Of a stretch of DNA of 64,000 nucleotides, positions 47,844 to 59,073 are shown piece by piece. The stretch covers positions 15,043,501 to 15,107,500 of the forward strand of contig JAUKPH010000017.1 of the NCBI GenBank assembly GCA_030549335.1, written 5' to 3'. Under the pieces are notes generated by a model. It worked only from the letters and a program-made list of their open reading frames with translations, was not told the origin of the DNA and did not search any database. The DNA comes from Pontederia crassipes (taxonomy: Eukaryota; Streptophyta; Magnoliopsida; Commelinales; Pontederiaceae). The position numbers and the translations under genes were made by a program. How positions within the stretch are numbered: position 1 is the stretch's first letter; each line of letters begins with the position of its first letter.

Positions 47844-49727
47844 GACTCATCTAAAGAGGCTAAGTCATTCATAATATCATTAAAACGTACAACAATTTCC
47901 TTTATGTATTCATTTTCATGCATCTTAAAGGAATCATATTGATGATTTAAAATATTTAGTCTAGATTCATTAACATTATCGGTACCTTCATGTGTAATGA
48001 TAAGTTTTCTACATATTTCATAAACACTTTGACAGCTAGAAATACGATTAAATTCTATTACATCTAAAACACTAATAAAGATGATTTTTTGCTTTCCAAT
48101 CTAACTTCACAAGTAATTTCACACCTTCAGTATATTCCAAAAGTGATTTTCCATTCAAATCAAATTCATTTTCAATTATGTCTCAAATGTCAATATCAAA
48201 TAAAGCTTGCATTCTAATTTTTCAATAGACAAAATTTAAAGCATTAAAAAGTGGATGACTATTTGTGGATTACCCTTCACCCAAAGTAAAATCATTTGAT
48301 GTCATAACTCAAAAGATGTTTAAATCTTTAAAGTAAGAGCAACTTGGCTCTGATACCAATTGTAGGATCGAAAGCATCAAGAGGGAGGTGAATTGGTATA
48401 TAAAAATTATAATCGAAAACCATAAAAGTCAATTTTTAAAAAATACGATCACAAGCAAGTAAAAAAGCAAGTAAGAAGATCAAAACTCGTGAAGGCACAA
48501 TATGTTGATGAGGTTCGGCCCAACTCCTTGGCCTACGTCCTCGCTCCGACTTTCCGAACTCGAGACCATCGGAGATTCACTAGCTTTCTCTTTTTTATAG
48601 AGAGAGAATAATACTTTCTATATGACAATGTCTTCTTTTTTGCTTAAGAGGTAGGGCATACCTCATTTTACAAGGAGCTCTTAAACTCACTAAAGAAGAA
48701 CATAAGAATTCTCTCCAGTTCTCTCTTCTTACAAAGAATGCTCACACTTAGAAAATAGAAGAGGAAAGGGATGATTTGCAAAATTGAGCTCTAGAAAATA
48801 CTTTGAACTTAAAAGATGCTATGGATTAATTTTCCTTGCCTAGATAGCATTGCTTCAGTCTTTTCAATCCTTTTTATAGACTTCTCTTGATAATATAGCC
48901 ATTGCAAAATTTTTTAAAAGAGTTATGTTATCACTTCTGAAACGGCCACTCGTTTTGATTTCGGGCATCCGTTTTGCACAATATTAGTCATTGCGCCTTT
49001 TTGTTGTATGCTCAGTGGTCGCCTATTTAGTATGGGCATATTTTGTATAAAAAGTAGCCATTGCCATTTGTCTTTTCCGCGCAGTTGTCTATTAGTGGTA
49101 GTCCGTAAAAGGATTAGTCGTTGTCGTTGCCTTCAGAACGGTCATTCGAAACTATTTTGGTCGTCCATTTTAAAAATATCCGAGCTATCTGTAACTAGCA
49201 ATCATTCTGGCAACTACTTTGGTTGTCTGTTTTTGTATGTTCTTTCATTTGCCGACCAGAACGATCATCCAAAAGTGATTCGGTCGTTCGATTTAAAAAT
49301 ATTTGTTCTCTTTGTAATTAGCGATCATTCACGCAGCGACTTCGATTGTTCATTTTGTACATGTTCTTTCCTTTGTCGCCTAGAGTTTGAAAGTGATTCG
49401 GTCGTCCAATTTAAAAATATTGTTCTACAGTGACTTCAATCGTCCATTTTATACATGTTCTTTCATTTGATGCCTAGAACAGTCGATCGAAAGTTATTCG
49501 GTCATCCGATTTAAAGATGTCTCTTCCCTCTATAGCTAGCGGTCGACTGAAAGCCTTTCGATCGTTCATTTTGTCTACAAAAATCAATATCAACTTTTTC
49601 TTTCAAAATTTAGTTAACGTGTTTGGACCACCACTTCAATCGATCGTTAGCATATCATCATCCTTATTTGCTATCATTAAAATACTTATAATATGTTTTT
49701 TGGACCAACACATCCAATGAATCTAAA

Positions 49728-49828
49728 CCGTTGGATGATGATTATATGGTTGAGATTAAATTTAATAACCTAATACTAAATCCAATAGAGGTTGAATCTT
49801 AACCATATAATCATGATCTAACGTTCTT
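49728..49828. repeat. Short inverted repeat (hairpin, ~30-bp arms)
   Basis: ACCGTTGGATGATGATTATA then TGGTTGAGATT pairs with AATCTTAACCATATAATCAT then GATCTAACG, separated by about 35 bp. It sits just outside the Copia target site. Confidence 0.6.
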
Positions 49829-50908
49829 GATTTATTGGTTGTATATTGGTTGTACAAAAGTTGGTTGCATGCTACCTAACCTTTATTTAATATTATAATT
49901 TAGATTGAAAATACCTATTAAATGAATCATAACATTTTAACTCATTAGGTTTACTATCCACTTTGCGCATCACGGGACACAATATGAAAAGTCTCGTTGC
50001 ACCATCATCATCGAACATAAGTTTGTGACCACACGATACTATCCAGGGACTACATGACGTCCTCATGCACTGCATAATCTTATGAAGTATCACCTTATCT
50101 GCCCTTGTGGCATAGTCTTATAAGGTCATCCTTATAAATGGTCTTTCGTCTTTTACATTTCCACTTTTGTATTTAAATATAGTAGCATTGGACAATGTCA
50201 ATATTGTAATATTAAGGATAAATAAAACTACATCCCCGGAGACTAATATATTCATCACATGTCATCAACCAAACTCTCGTGCCTATGATATATTAAAGTG
50301 TCCACTAGTACCTTCCCAAACTCATATGTATTTTGTGTTCCTACATGCCTTGAGCATCGGGTGGTAACCCACATCGTTGATCCTTCTCGATGCCCCGTGA
50401 TTCTCCAGATGACCATTCGAATGTCAAGCAGTCAAGCGTCTGCATTGGTGTCTTAACGCCCTAGTATCACTGTCCCATGAAAACTCTTTGAACACTCTCA
50501 TCATGACCGTAATTGAAAGCTTATAAGAGTGACTCTCAAAAAATCATCTTGGACATAATAGGCTTGATGAGATGTTCATTCGCCAGGTAGCCACACATAG
50601 TCCTGTGTCCAACAATGACCCCATGACAAGCAGTATTAGAATAGTTCATCCTACTCGGATCCATGCGATGATGACTCATGTCGTCGCAATGTGTCCTAGC
50701 GTGGAAAAAGTGCTTCCTCTCATAAATCTCCACTACGCCTAGGTGTACTAGTGTCACGGTCCCTGATCATGTATGCCAACGATGAATGCTTGGAAAACTT
50801 CATCGCCACACATTCAGTCCTACCACATAGCAAGTTCTTCATGCACCTGTGTCACGGTAAGGAACGTCTATCATGCACTATCATAATGGATTGATTGCCA
50901 CATCTAAG

Positions 50909-52309
50909 CAAGACGATCATGTGTCGTTCACTCAAGCAAATCGCCACTCTGCATATCCAGACGTGAATCCTAAAGTGTCGCGCTGCGTCAAGAAGAGTGT
51001 CCTCATGCCCATGGTCTTGCGTCGCGCATACCTCAAGATCGCATTACACGTTATGTCATGTACTCAAAGCATTTGTATCACATTCATAAATTGTCTTTAT
51101 GTCCACCTATGACGACCCGACATTGCTCAACATTTCATGATGCAGCACCCATCCGTGCAATGTAAAGCACCCAATTGCTCCATGATAGAAGTTGGCCCAA
51201 TGTCAATCATTAAAGTTAAACGTCTCTTTCAGCAACGGAACAAGATTTGCAAGCACATTGTTGTGTCACTAGCCCAGCCTGTCACGTCAAGATGACTTCC
51301 GCAAATGGGACAAAGTGTCAGTCTCTTGCAAACACTCTGAGATGACCAAGTGGCATAATGTCACTTGTTGAGAGTTAGAACAAGTCTACTACATGCCAAT
51401 ACAAATCGAAGCCTCAACTCCAACGACCACTTTGGTTGATGGTCTGAACATCGAACATTTGGCGAACCATTGGCATGTTGCAAGCATTTTGTTGCCAACC
51501 GAAGGAAGACCTACCTTTTCTCTTGACAACACCTCGAGCATTCGAAGCGGACTCCAAGATTGAAGTCCAAGGCTCGGAAGACACATCATTGGCGTACTCC
51601 TTTCGAATGGAGATGGAGGTGAAATTGGAATCTCTTGCTATTATTTCTCCAACATCCACCCACTTTCCATCAAGCGGGACATATTCACAAGCATCCACGT
51701 GGATCGGTAAAATTTGGAACATTGACTCTTCCATGAGAGTTAGTCATCCGATGGACAAGTATATCAATGGTGCATTATCTTTATCAACAAGCACAAAGAC
51801 ATTTCTTTGTCTAAACCCTCCAAATGGATAAGCACAATGACATCGCTCTGTCCATGTCCAAAGTTATTATCGAAGATTTAAGAGAGGACTAGGATCGAAA
51901 GAAGGCACATCCCAATAAATCCTGCAGCGTCTAGGCCCGTCACAAGAGTATTGAGTTGTGTCTACAGTGGATGTGGCAAGACTCTCATCAAATCGTAAAC
52001 AAATTCCAAGGTGTCCAATCTCAAAACTATGCTCTTCATCAAATCGTCGAACACTTGAATGCTCATGAAGGGTGAGATGGCTCCATGCTCTACATTCAAA
52101 AAATGGATGATTCTATGCCGCAATCATTTGCAACATGAAGACATTGAGTCAAGTAATGCTGTCAAATGATGAGACTCTCATCGCGCACTCATCGTGACCC
52201 CAAAGCAACTCCTTCTCAAGCTACTTACAAAGTCATGCATGAGTTGTTCCTTCCCAACTTGATGAATGAATAACAGACCATTCGTATTGAGGATTCTGCT
52301 AGTGTTGCA
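50909..52309 (+). repeat. 1401-bp tandem unit, copy 1
   Basis: It runs from CAAGACGATCATGTGTCG to ...CTGCTAGTGTTGCA. It contains overlapping open frames (51475-51831 plus, 118 codons; 51734-51414 minus, 106 codons) with no family I recognise. They are identical in protein sequence to the next copy apart from one substituted residue in a neighbouring minus frame. Confidence 0.95.
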
Positions 52310-53710
52310 CAAGACGATCATGTGTCGTCCACTCAAGCAAATCGCCACTCTGCATATCCAGACGTGAATCCTAAAGTGTCGCGCTGCGTCAAGAAGAGTG
52401 TCCTCATGCCCATGGTCTTGCGTCGCGCATACCTCAAGATCGCATTACACGTTATGTCATGTACTCAAAGCATTTGTATCACATTCATAAATTGTCTTTA
52501 TGTCCACCTATGACGACCCGACATTGCTCAACATTTCATGATGCAGCACCCATCCGTGCAATGTAAAGCACCCAATTGCTCCATGATAGAAGTTGGCCCA
52601 ATGTCAATCATTAAAGTTAAACGTCTCTTTCAGCAACGGAACAAGATTTGCAAGCACATTATTGTGTCACTAGCCCAGCCTGTCACGTCAAGATGACTTC
52701 CGCAAATGGGACAAAGTGTCAGTCTCTTGCAAACACTCTGAGATGACCAAGTGGCATAATGTCACTTGTTGAGAGTTAGAACAAGTCTACTACATGCCAA
52801 TACAAATCGAAGCCTCAACTCCAACGACCACTTTGGTTGATGGTCTGAACATCGAACATTTGGCGAACCATTGGCATGTTGCAAGCATTCTGTTGCCAAC
52901 CGAAGGAAGACCTACCTTTTCTCTTGACAACACCTCGAGCATTCGAAGCGGACTCCAAGATTGAAGTCCAAGGCTCGGAAGACACATCATTGGCGTACTC
53001 CTTTCGAATGGAGATGGAGGTGAAATTGGAATCTCTTGCTATTATTTCTCCAACATCCACCCACTTTCCATCAAGCGGGACATATTCACAAGCATCCACG
53101 TGGATCGGTAAAATTTGGAACATTGACTCTTCCATGAGAGTTAGTCATCCGATGGACAAGTATATCAATGGTGCATTATCTTTATCAACAAGCACAAAGA
53201 CATTTCTTTGTCTAAACCCTCCAAATGGATAAGCACAATGACATCGCTCTGTCCATGTCCAAAGTTATTATCGAAGATTTAAGAGAGGACTAGGATCGAA
53301 AGAAGGCACATCCCAATAAATCCTGCAGCGTCTAGGCCCGTCACAAGAGTATTGAGTTGTGTCTACAGTGGATGTGGCAAGACTCTCATCAAATCGTAAA
53401 CAAATTCCAAGGTGTCCAATCTCAAAACTATGCTCTTCATCAAATCGTCGAACACTTGAATGCTCATGAAGGGTGAGATGGCTCCATGCTCTACATTCAA
53501 AAAATGGATGATTCTATGCCGCAATCATTTGCAACATGAAGACATTGAGTCAAGTAATGCTGTCAAATGATGAGACTCTCATCGCGCACTCATCGTGACC
53601 CCAAAGCAACTCCTTCTCAAGCTACTTACAAAGTCATGCATGAGTTGTTCCTTCCCAACTTGATGAATGAATAACAGACCATTCGTATTGAGGATTCTGC
53701 TAGTGTTGCA
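52310..53710 (+). repeat. 1401-bp tandem unit, copy 2
   Basis: By eye it differs from copy 1 at only three positions (52329, 52661, 52890). CAAG follows both copies, so the duplication breakpoints share at least CAAG. Confidence 0.95.
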
Positions 53711-53913
53711 CAAGTGACGACATCGGATCGGATGATGGATCAGTACATGAAGCAAATCTAAGGGAGTCCTCAGCGAGTCTCAACATGACACAGACATTCC
53801 TGACGTTGTGTGATGCTGATGAAGTAGAAGTCAAGGGGCGGACTCCAATTGGACAAGAAAATTTAAGACTAAAGATGAAGAACTCGACAATGGTGTTGGG
53901 GCATCATTGATTT

Positions 53914-53925
53914 TGGTGGGGGAGA
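53914..53925 (+). other. Polypurine tract of the LTR element
   Basis: GGTGGGGGAGAA lies immediately before the TG of the right LTR. It sets the element's orientation as plus. Confidence 0.75.
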
Positions 53926-54610
53926 ATGTCATGGGACATTTTTTCATGACACAATATATAAAGTTTTGTAACGTCAACGTCGTCCAACATAAGTTCACAG
54001 TCGCTTAGTGCCGTCCAAGAACTACATGCAGACGTTCGGCACTTCGTAATCTTGCGTAATCTAGTTTTATAAGGCTATCCTTGTGAATGGTCAATTTACC
54101 CATAGAGTCAGTCTTTCACATTGTACTTTTGTATTTAGACTTAGCAAAGTTTGACTATGGCAATCTTGTAATATTGGAGACTATTATTCATATCACATGT
54201 CGTCAATCTAACTCTTGTACGTATGGCTATGGAGGAGTTCACTGGTACCTCTCCAAGCTCATATGTATTTTGTATTCCTACATAATTCAAGTAAGCTTCT
54301 TAATTTTAATGTTTGTGCCTTAAGCGTAGGATGACAACCCACATTATTGACTCTTCTCGGTACTCTTCGAATGACCATTCGGATGTCAAACATTCAAGCA
54401 TCTACATTGGTGCTTTAACACACTATTATCACGGTCCCATGATGACTCGTGAATACTCTCATCATCTCCGTGATTAAAAACCTATAAGAGCAACTCTCGG
54501 CAAGCCGTCTCGACCATAATACTTTTGCAGCATACTTAAAACATATTTGACTAGGAACTCCTTCGCGTAGTCGCTGCAAGTAGTTTTGTGCCCGAGAATG
54601 GCCCGTGACA

Positions 54611-55604
54611 CACGCACCTAATCACACTATTTTCTAAAATGTGTATTTGTGAGTCGTATGAACGTTTACCTAACATAGAAAAATACTATCTGATCCTAAA
54701 CTATATAAGCAATATAGAAAAGGTGTATTAAAAAATTAATAAATATTCTCATGATTATTCTCAACAAATACAAATATTAATTGATAGAACGGTGATTTTA
54801 TAATTAAAATTACAAAAAAGCATAAGAAAAAAGAGTGACATCGAAGGGCCCAAAAGAAAATTTGAATTTCCTTTAGGCGGTCCAATTATGAAAGTACACC
54901 TTATGTCATGTTCTCATTAATTATTTCCAACGCTAAATTGAGATTACATGACATGATGGAGGTGAAAATAAAGTAAAACGATCTTTGGATGTAACAAAAT
55001 TATATAATTTCTGAGATTGAACCTTCGACAAAGGCCGAAATAAACACTTTGAGCTACAAGTTGGAATAATTATCCCTTCAAAAGTTACTAAAATGATCAC
55101 AATATCCATCATTAGTATTGTAGAATAAGTCATGTGTTTGATAGAATAACATAGAATAGATTGTTATTCTAATCTTTATTCTCGAAACGAAGAGGCCAAA
55201 TCTGATTCCAAGTGCTGAAAAAAAAAATTGGGCGATAACTTTGGGGCTGCTTGACGAGAGAACATAGGGTAAATTATTTACTTGTTCCATACGATATAAC
55301 CAAACATTCATGGAAGAGAACTAAATGTCATAAAAAATGATCAAAATATCATATTCTGATCAACATCTCAAAATTATAAAATCATTTAAGAAATTGTGAA
55401 AAGAATTATAAATATTCCTCCACATGAAATTATCATATTACTTTCGATTGATGGAATATCAAATATCACATCATCATCTATTTTTTTTTCTTTTTCATTT
55501 TTTTTAACTTCTTGATACTTCGCATTATGATAGGATAGACACAAAATTTTCATATGATAGGATATCTTCTTTCATTCTTCCCTACATCCAAGTGTCCCCT
55601 TAAG
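54611..55604. other. AT-rich intergenic DNA
   Basis: No gene or repeat structure recognised; short ORFs only. Confidence 0.4.
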
Positions 55605-56312
55605 CAGCGGCGGCTCAAGGGTCAAGCCACCCAAGTGGTAGCTTGAGGCCCCAGCTCAAGGGTCAAGCCACCCAAGCAATGGCTTGAGGCCTCACCTTGA
55701 TCTTAGGCCTACAAATTTATAACTATGAGTCTGCTACTTAATAAGAATAATAATATTATGTTATTCATAATTATGTGTTTGATTATTTGAGATGCAATGT
55801 TACATAATTAGTAACCTTGTGTGATTTACTGAGTCCCAAACATGATCAAGGGAAATCATTTCATTTTTTATCTCTAACTTGAATTAGTAGGGTACTAAAA
55901 ATTCTAAATATTGAGAGCTCAAGTTGATATCCGAATTGAACTAAGAGCGCTTTCTGATGACATGCTATAAAAAAAGGATATTTTGCTACCTTGGGTAAAT
56001 AAAGGCTACCAAACGATAAAACGGAAAGCCTCCTAGTGCGCTCCGACTTTTGAGCGCTTGGTAAAAAAAATATTAATATAAACTTGGTTGTATTGTAAAA
56101 TTAATCTTCTTCTCATCTCTTTTTATTAATTATGTAATTAAACAATAAATAATTTAAAACTGAATTTATTGTGAGGATCTGATTAGTTGTTTTACATTTC
56201 AAAATAATATAAAATAATAAAATTAAATTAAAATTATTATTATTATTTTAGTATATTAAGATATCTTTAATTTCGTTTTAGGCCTCTCTCTTTCGTGAGT
56301 CGGCCCTACGCT
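55605..56312. mobile_element. Probable hAT-type MITE
   Basis: The left end GCGGCGGCTCAAGG and the complement of the right end, CGTAGGGCCGACTCACG, resemble the CAGTGGCGGA-type termini of plant hAT MITEs. The flanks CTTAAGCA (55599-55606) and CTTATGCT (56311-56318) match at six of eight positions. A 43-bp phrase (GGCTCAAGGGTCAAGCCACC...) is repeated in tandem at about 55611-55695. Exact ends are uncertain by a few bases. Confidence 0.45.
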
Positions 56313-58000
56313 TATGCTATGTATGCATGATGGTATGAACTTCTCTTAATTATTCTGAACAAATTTAAGAGGCAGTGCAACGAAGGATAGATAATGATTG
56401 AGAGGTAGTTGTGGACTTCTTGATTTGGATGCTTCATTAACACTTGCTGGCGTTCAATTCATTTAGGCTAAACGTTGTTAAAATGACTAATAAATGTGTT
56501 AATCAAATTGATTAGTTATAGAAGCGGCTGCAGTTTGATTTTCATAGCTGACTATGGTTTATACTCTTAGCTTATTAGGGTTTATATTGATTAGCTTGTT
56601 GTAAATGTTTGAAGCAACTAAAATGAAAAATAAATATCCATTAACTTTTAAATTAAGAAATGAAGAACTGGTTTTGTTTGCTATAGCTTGTGGTAATGGC
56701 ATGGCCTGATTGTAATTACTTGCTAGTTTGGAATTTTCAGGGTAGGCTCCTATTGAGTCTTTAGCAGGCGAGGCTACGTTTAATATTCAAACATGAATGA
56801 ATAAGAAATCAAATGGGACAAAAGAAACATAGTCTTTGTAAGCTTTTTTTTCGATCGAGATTCATTAATGTCTAAGACTATCTGATTAATTTGGTGTTCC
56901 CGGGGAGTAATATGGATAAACTCTTATTAAAATAGTGACTCTGAAAATCGAATATGAGACTACTAATATCCAACGAATTCAAGACAATAATCCCACTATC
57001 CGATTGTGTCAACAATTCTTGGTTAGTCTTTGTAAGTTATAATACATTTTAATGGTTGTGCTACTCCCACCATTAATGCAGGGTTGATGATGGATAAAAA
57101 AAGGAGGCTTAATTAAACCGGCTGATAAACAATCAAACCATCCATTCAAGTTTTTTTTTTATATTTAACGTGAATCTGATTGTCATAATTAAAATTAAAG
57201 GATTATATATTGAGAATGAAATCAGGAATAAATTTAATTAAGTAATTTAATATATTATCACAATTAAGTTAGGGTTTAGGTAAGTTAACATATTATTGTG
57301 ACTATTTTTTAGTTATGAATCGAAAATGAAATTTAAGTTTTTTTTTTCAATCGCCACCATTGTAATTTCACTATTATCCGAATATATTTAATTAAATTAG
57401 ATAAGTTTAGGTGGGCTGAATTAGGATCATTGAAATTATATAAGTTTAATATGTTATTATAATTACATTCATTTTTTTTAATGGAACCTATTTTTGGATC
57501 AAGCTTTTTTTATTCGAGTTTTCTGCAACTTATAATCAGTCACCAATATTATAGATACTTTTCGTATGGAAGGATAAATATCGTGTCCAAATCACATGGA
57601 TATTATTATAACCAGCAATCAAATACCTACCACCCATGGAGATTATCAAATTTGTGGACTTACCTACTACTCTCACAATACAATTGATTTACTTAATCAC
57701 GTCACTGGTACCTTGGCATTGAATTTGACCACCACACGAATCATTAGTTATTAGTTAAATTATGAAATCATTGCATTAGCAATGCCCACATGGTATCACG
57801 TTGACTTATGGTCAACTTTTGGATGTAGATTATTGAAGCCTTGCATAGCATCAAAGTGAAGTCAATGAATTATAGAAAAAAGTTTAATATTAAATTTTAT
57901 GTAGCATACACATCATACCCAACCTCATGAACAATGTCGTTGTCTAGTCCATGTCTCTTCAACACTGTAACACTGAAAATTTAGATTGAGATGAAAGGAG
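56313..58000. other. Intergenic DNA
   Basis: AT-rich, with only short ORFs and no domain or terminal repeat recognised. TGAAAGGAG at 57992-58000 is the left target copy of the next element. Confidence 0.4.
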
Positions 58001-58805
58001 GGATAAATTACATGATTAATTTTCTTGCATACTGTAACATCATTTGTCTTTAATTTTTTTACATGATTAATCCTCCTGATCGGTGATCATAGGTTTCTCG
58101 ATTGTTTTGCATATATAGTCGCATTTTTTTCTCTCATCCATGTCAGTATAAATCGTCCATGTAATTATAAAAATTTAAAAAAAATAAAAAAGATGAAATC
58201 ATCCACATCATTATAAAAAAGTAAAACAAATAAAGCGGCCCGAGGGGCCAACGCCCCCATTCGTAGAACCACCCCCCCCCCCCCTCCCAATCCTCCTCTC
58301 TCGCAAAGGAGGATGATGCCCCCCTCCCTTCTCCCTCGCCGTCGCTGAGGGAGAAGGAGGGGGCAGTGGCCGCCCTCGTCTTCCTCTGCGACGGCGAGGA
58401 GACCGCCCCTCCTCCCTCGTCGTCGCTAAGGGAGAAGGAGTGGGGCAGCGGTCCCCCTCATCTCTCTCTCAATGACGTCAAGGGAGAAGGAGGGGAGCCG
58501 CCGCCCCCTCCGCCGACGAGATTCGCAAAGTCGGTTCCTATTTTTTATTTTTTAAATTTTTTATAATGATGTGGATGATTCCATCTTTTTTAAATTTTTT
58601 ATAATAATGTGGATGACTTAAATTGACGTGGATGAGATAGAAAGACGGTCACGTATACAAGGCAATCGGAAAATCTATGATCATCAGTCAGGAGGACTAA
58701 TCATACAAGAAAATCAAAGATGAATGACGTTCTGATTACAACTCAAAGTTGAGAGACAGATTTGAAAACGACTCAAAGTTGGGGAAACAATTATATAATT
58801 TACCC
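58001..58805. mobile_element. Mutator-type MITE with perfect 9-bp target duplication
   Basis: The termini GGATAAATTACATGATTA and the complement of the right end, GGGTAAATTATATAATTG, are inverted repeats. Pairing continues for roughly 200 bp per arm (GATTAATCCTCCTGATCGGTGATCATAGG with CCTCCTGACTGATGATCATAG). The flanks are TGAAAGGAG at 57992-58000 and TGAAAGGAG at 58806-58814, a 9-bp duplication typical of Mutator-like elements. The core (58235-58530) is GC-rich with GAGGGAGAAGGAG repeats and a 13-C run at 58272-58284. It is non-coding. Confidence 0.85.
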
Positions 58806-58872
58806 TGAAAGGAGGGTAAAGAAGAAAAGGGGAAGAGAAAAAAATTTCTTCTTCTTTGGATAAAATTTTAAA

Positions 58873-59060
58873 CTCCGTCTATGTTTTATAGCCGGTCTCA
58901 AGCCCGGATAAAGGAGGAGGATTGTGTTAGGCCCCGACAGTCAGCGTAAAACTCTGTCGAATCTCATGAACATGAATCAACGAATAGCGGAATGACGTCG
59001 TATGATCCATGTAGCCGACCCCACCTAGTGGGATAAGGTTTTATTGTTGTTGTTGTTTGA
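58873..59060 (+). mobile_element. 5'-truncated RTE-type LINE 3' end (188 bp)
   Basis: It contains GCCGGTCTCAAGCCCGGATA and GTAGCCGACCCCACCTAGTG then GGATAAGG, a phrase shared by plant RTE LINEs and Au-type SINEs, ending in a (TTG)n tail. The 13-bp ATAAAATTTTAAA occurs at 58860-58872 and 59061-59073, a target duplication of target-primed reverse transcription. The 5' part lacks tRNA-like A/B boxes, so a truncated LINE fits better than a full SINE. Confidence 0.75.
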
Positions 59061-59073
59061 ATAAAATTTTAAA

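Larger units (their letters stand above)
45267..49710 (-). mobile_element. Ty1-copia retrotransposon, minus strand, internally deleted
   Basis: The right LTR is 48361-49710: on the + strand it starts TGTAGGATCG and ends TTTTTTGGACCAACA, so on the element strand it starts TGTTGGTCC. Beside it, GGCTCTGATACCAAT is the complement of the initiator-Met PBS (ATTGGTATCAGAGCC). The left LTR begins at 45267 (TG mutated to TA) and breaks off at about 46114. The flanks CATTC (45262-45266) and CATCC (49711-49715) are a likely 5-bp target duplication with one change. The interior keeps gag, zinc knuckle, protease-region and GAG-pre-integrase pieces. Most of integrase, all of reverse transcriptase and RNase H, and the U3 end of the left LTR are deleted together. 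Confidence 0.85.
49966..54610 (+). mobile_element. Non-autonomous LTR retrotransposon with internal tandem duplication
   Basis: The left LTR (about 49966-50628) and right LTR (53927-54610) share ordered phrases (TATAAGG.TATCCTT, ACTTTTGTATTTA, CTCATATGTATTTTGT.TTCCTACAT, GAATGACCATTCG.ATGTCAA, CTCTCATCAT). They have diverged a great deal and the left LTR has lost some bases. Before the right LTR is a clear polypurine tract, GGTGGGGGAGAA (53914-53925), then TGTCATGGGACA. The interior has no gag or pol domains and is mostly two copies of a 1401-bp unit. It fits a large retrotransposon derivative type. No target duplication was identified. Confidence 0.75.
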
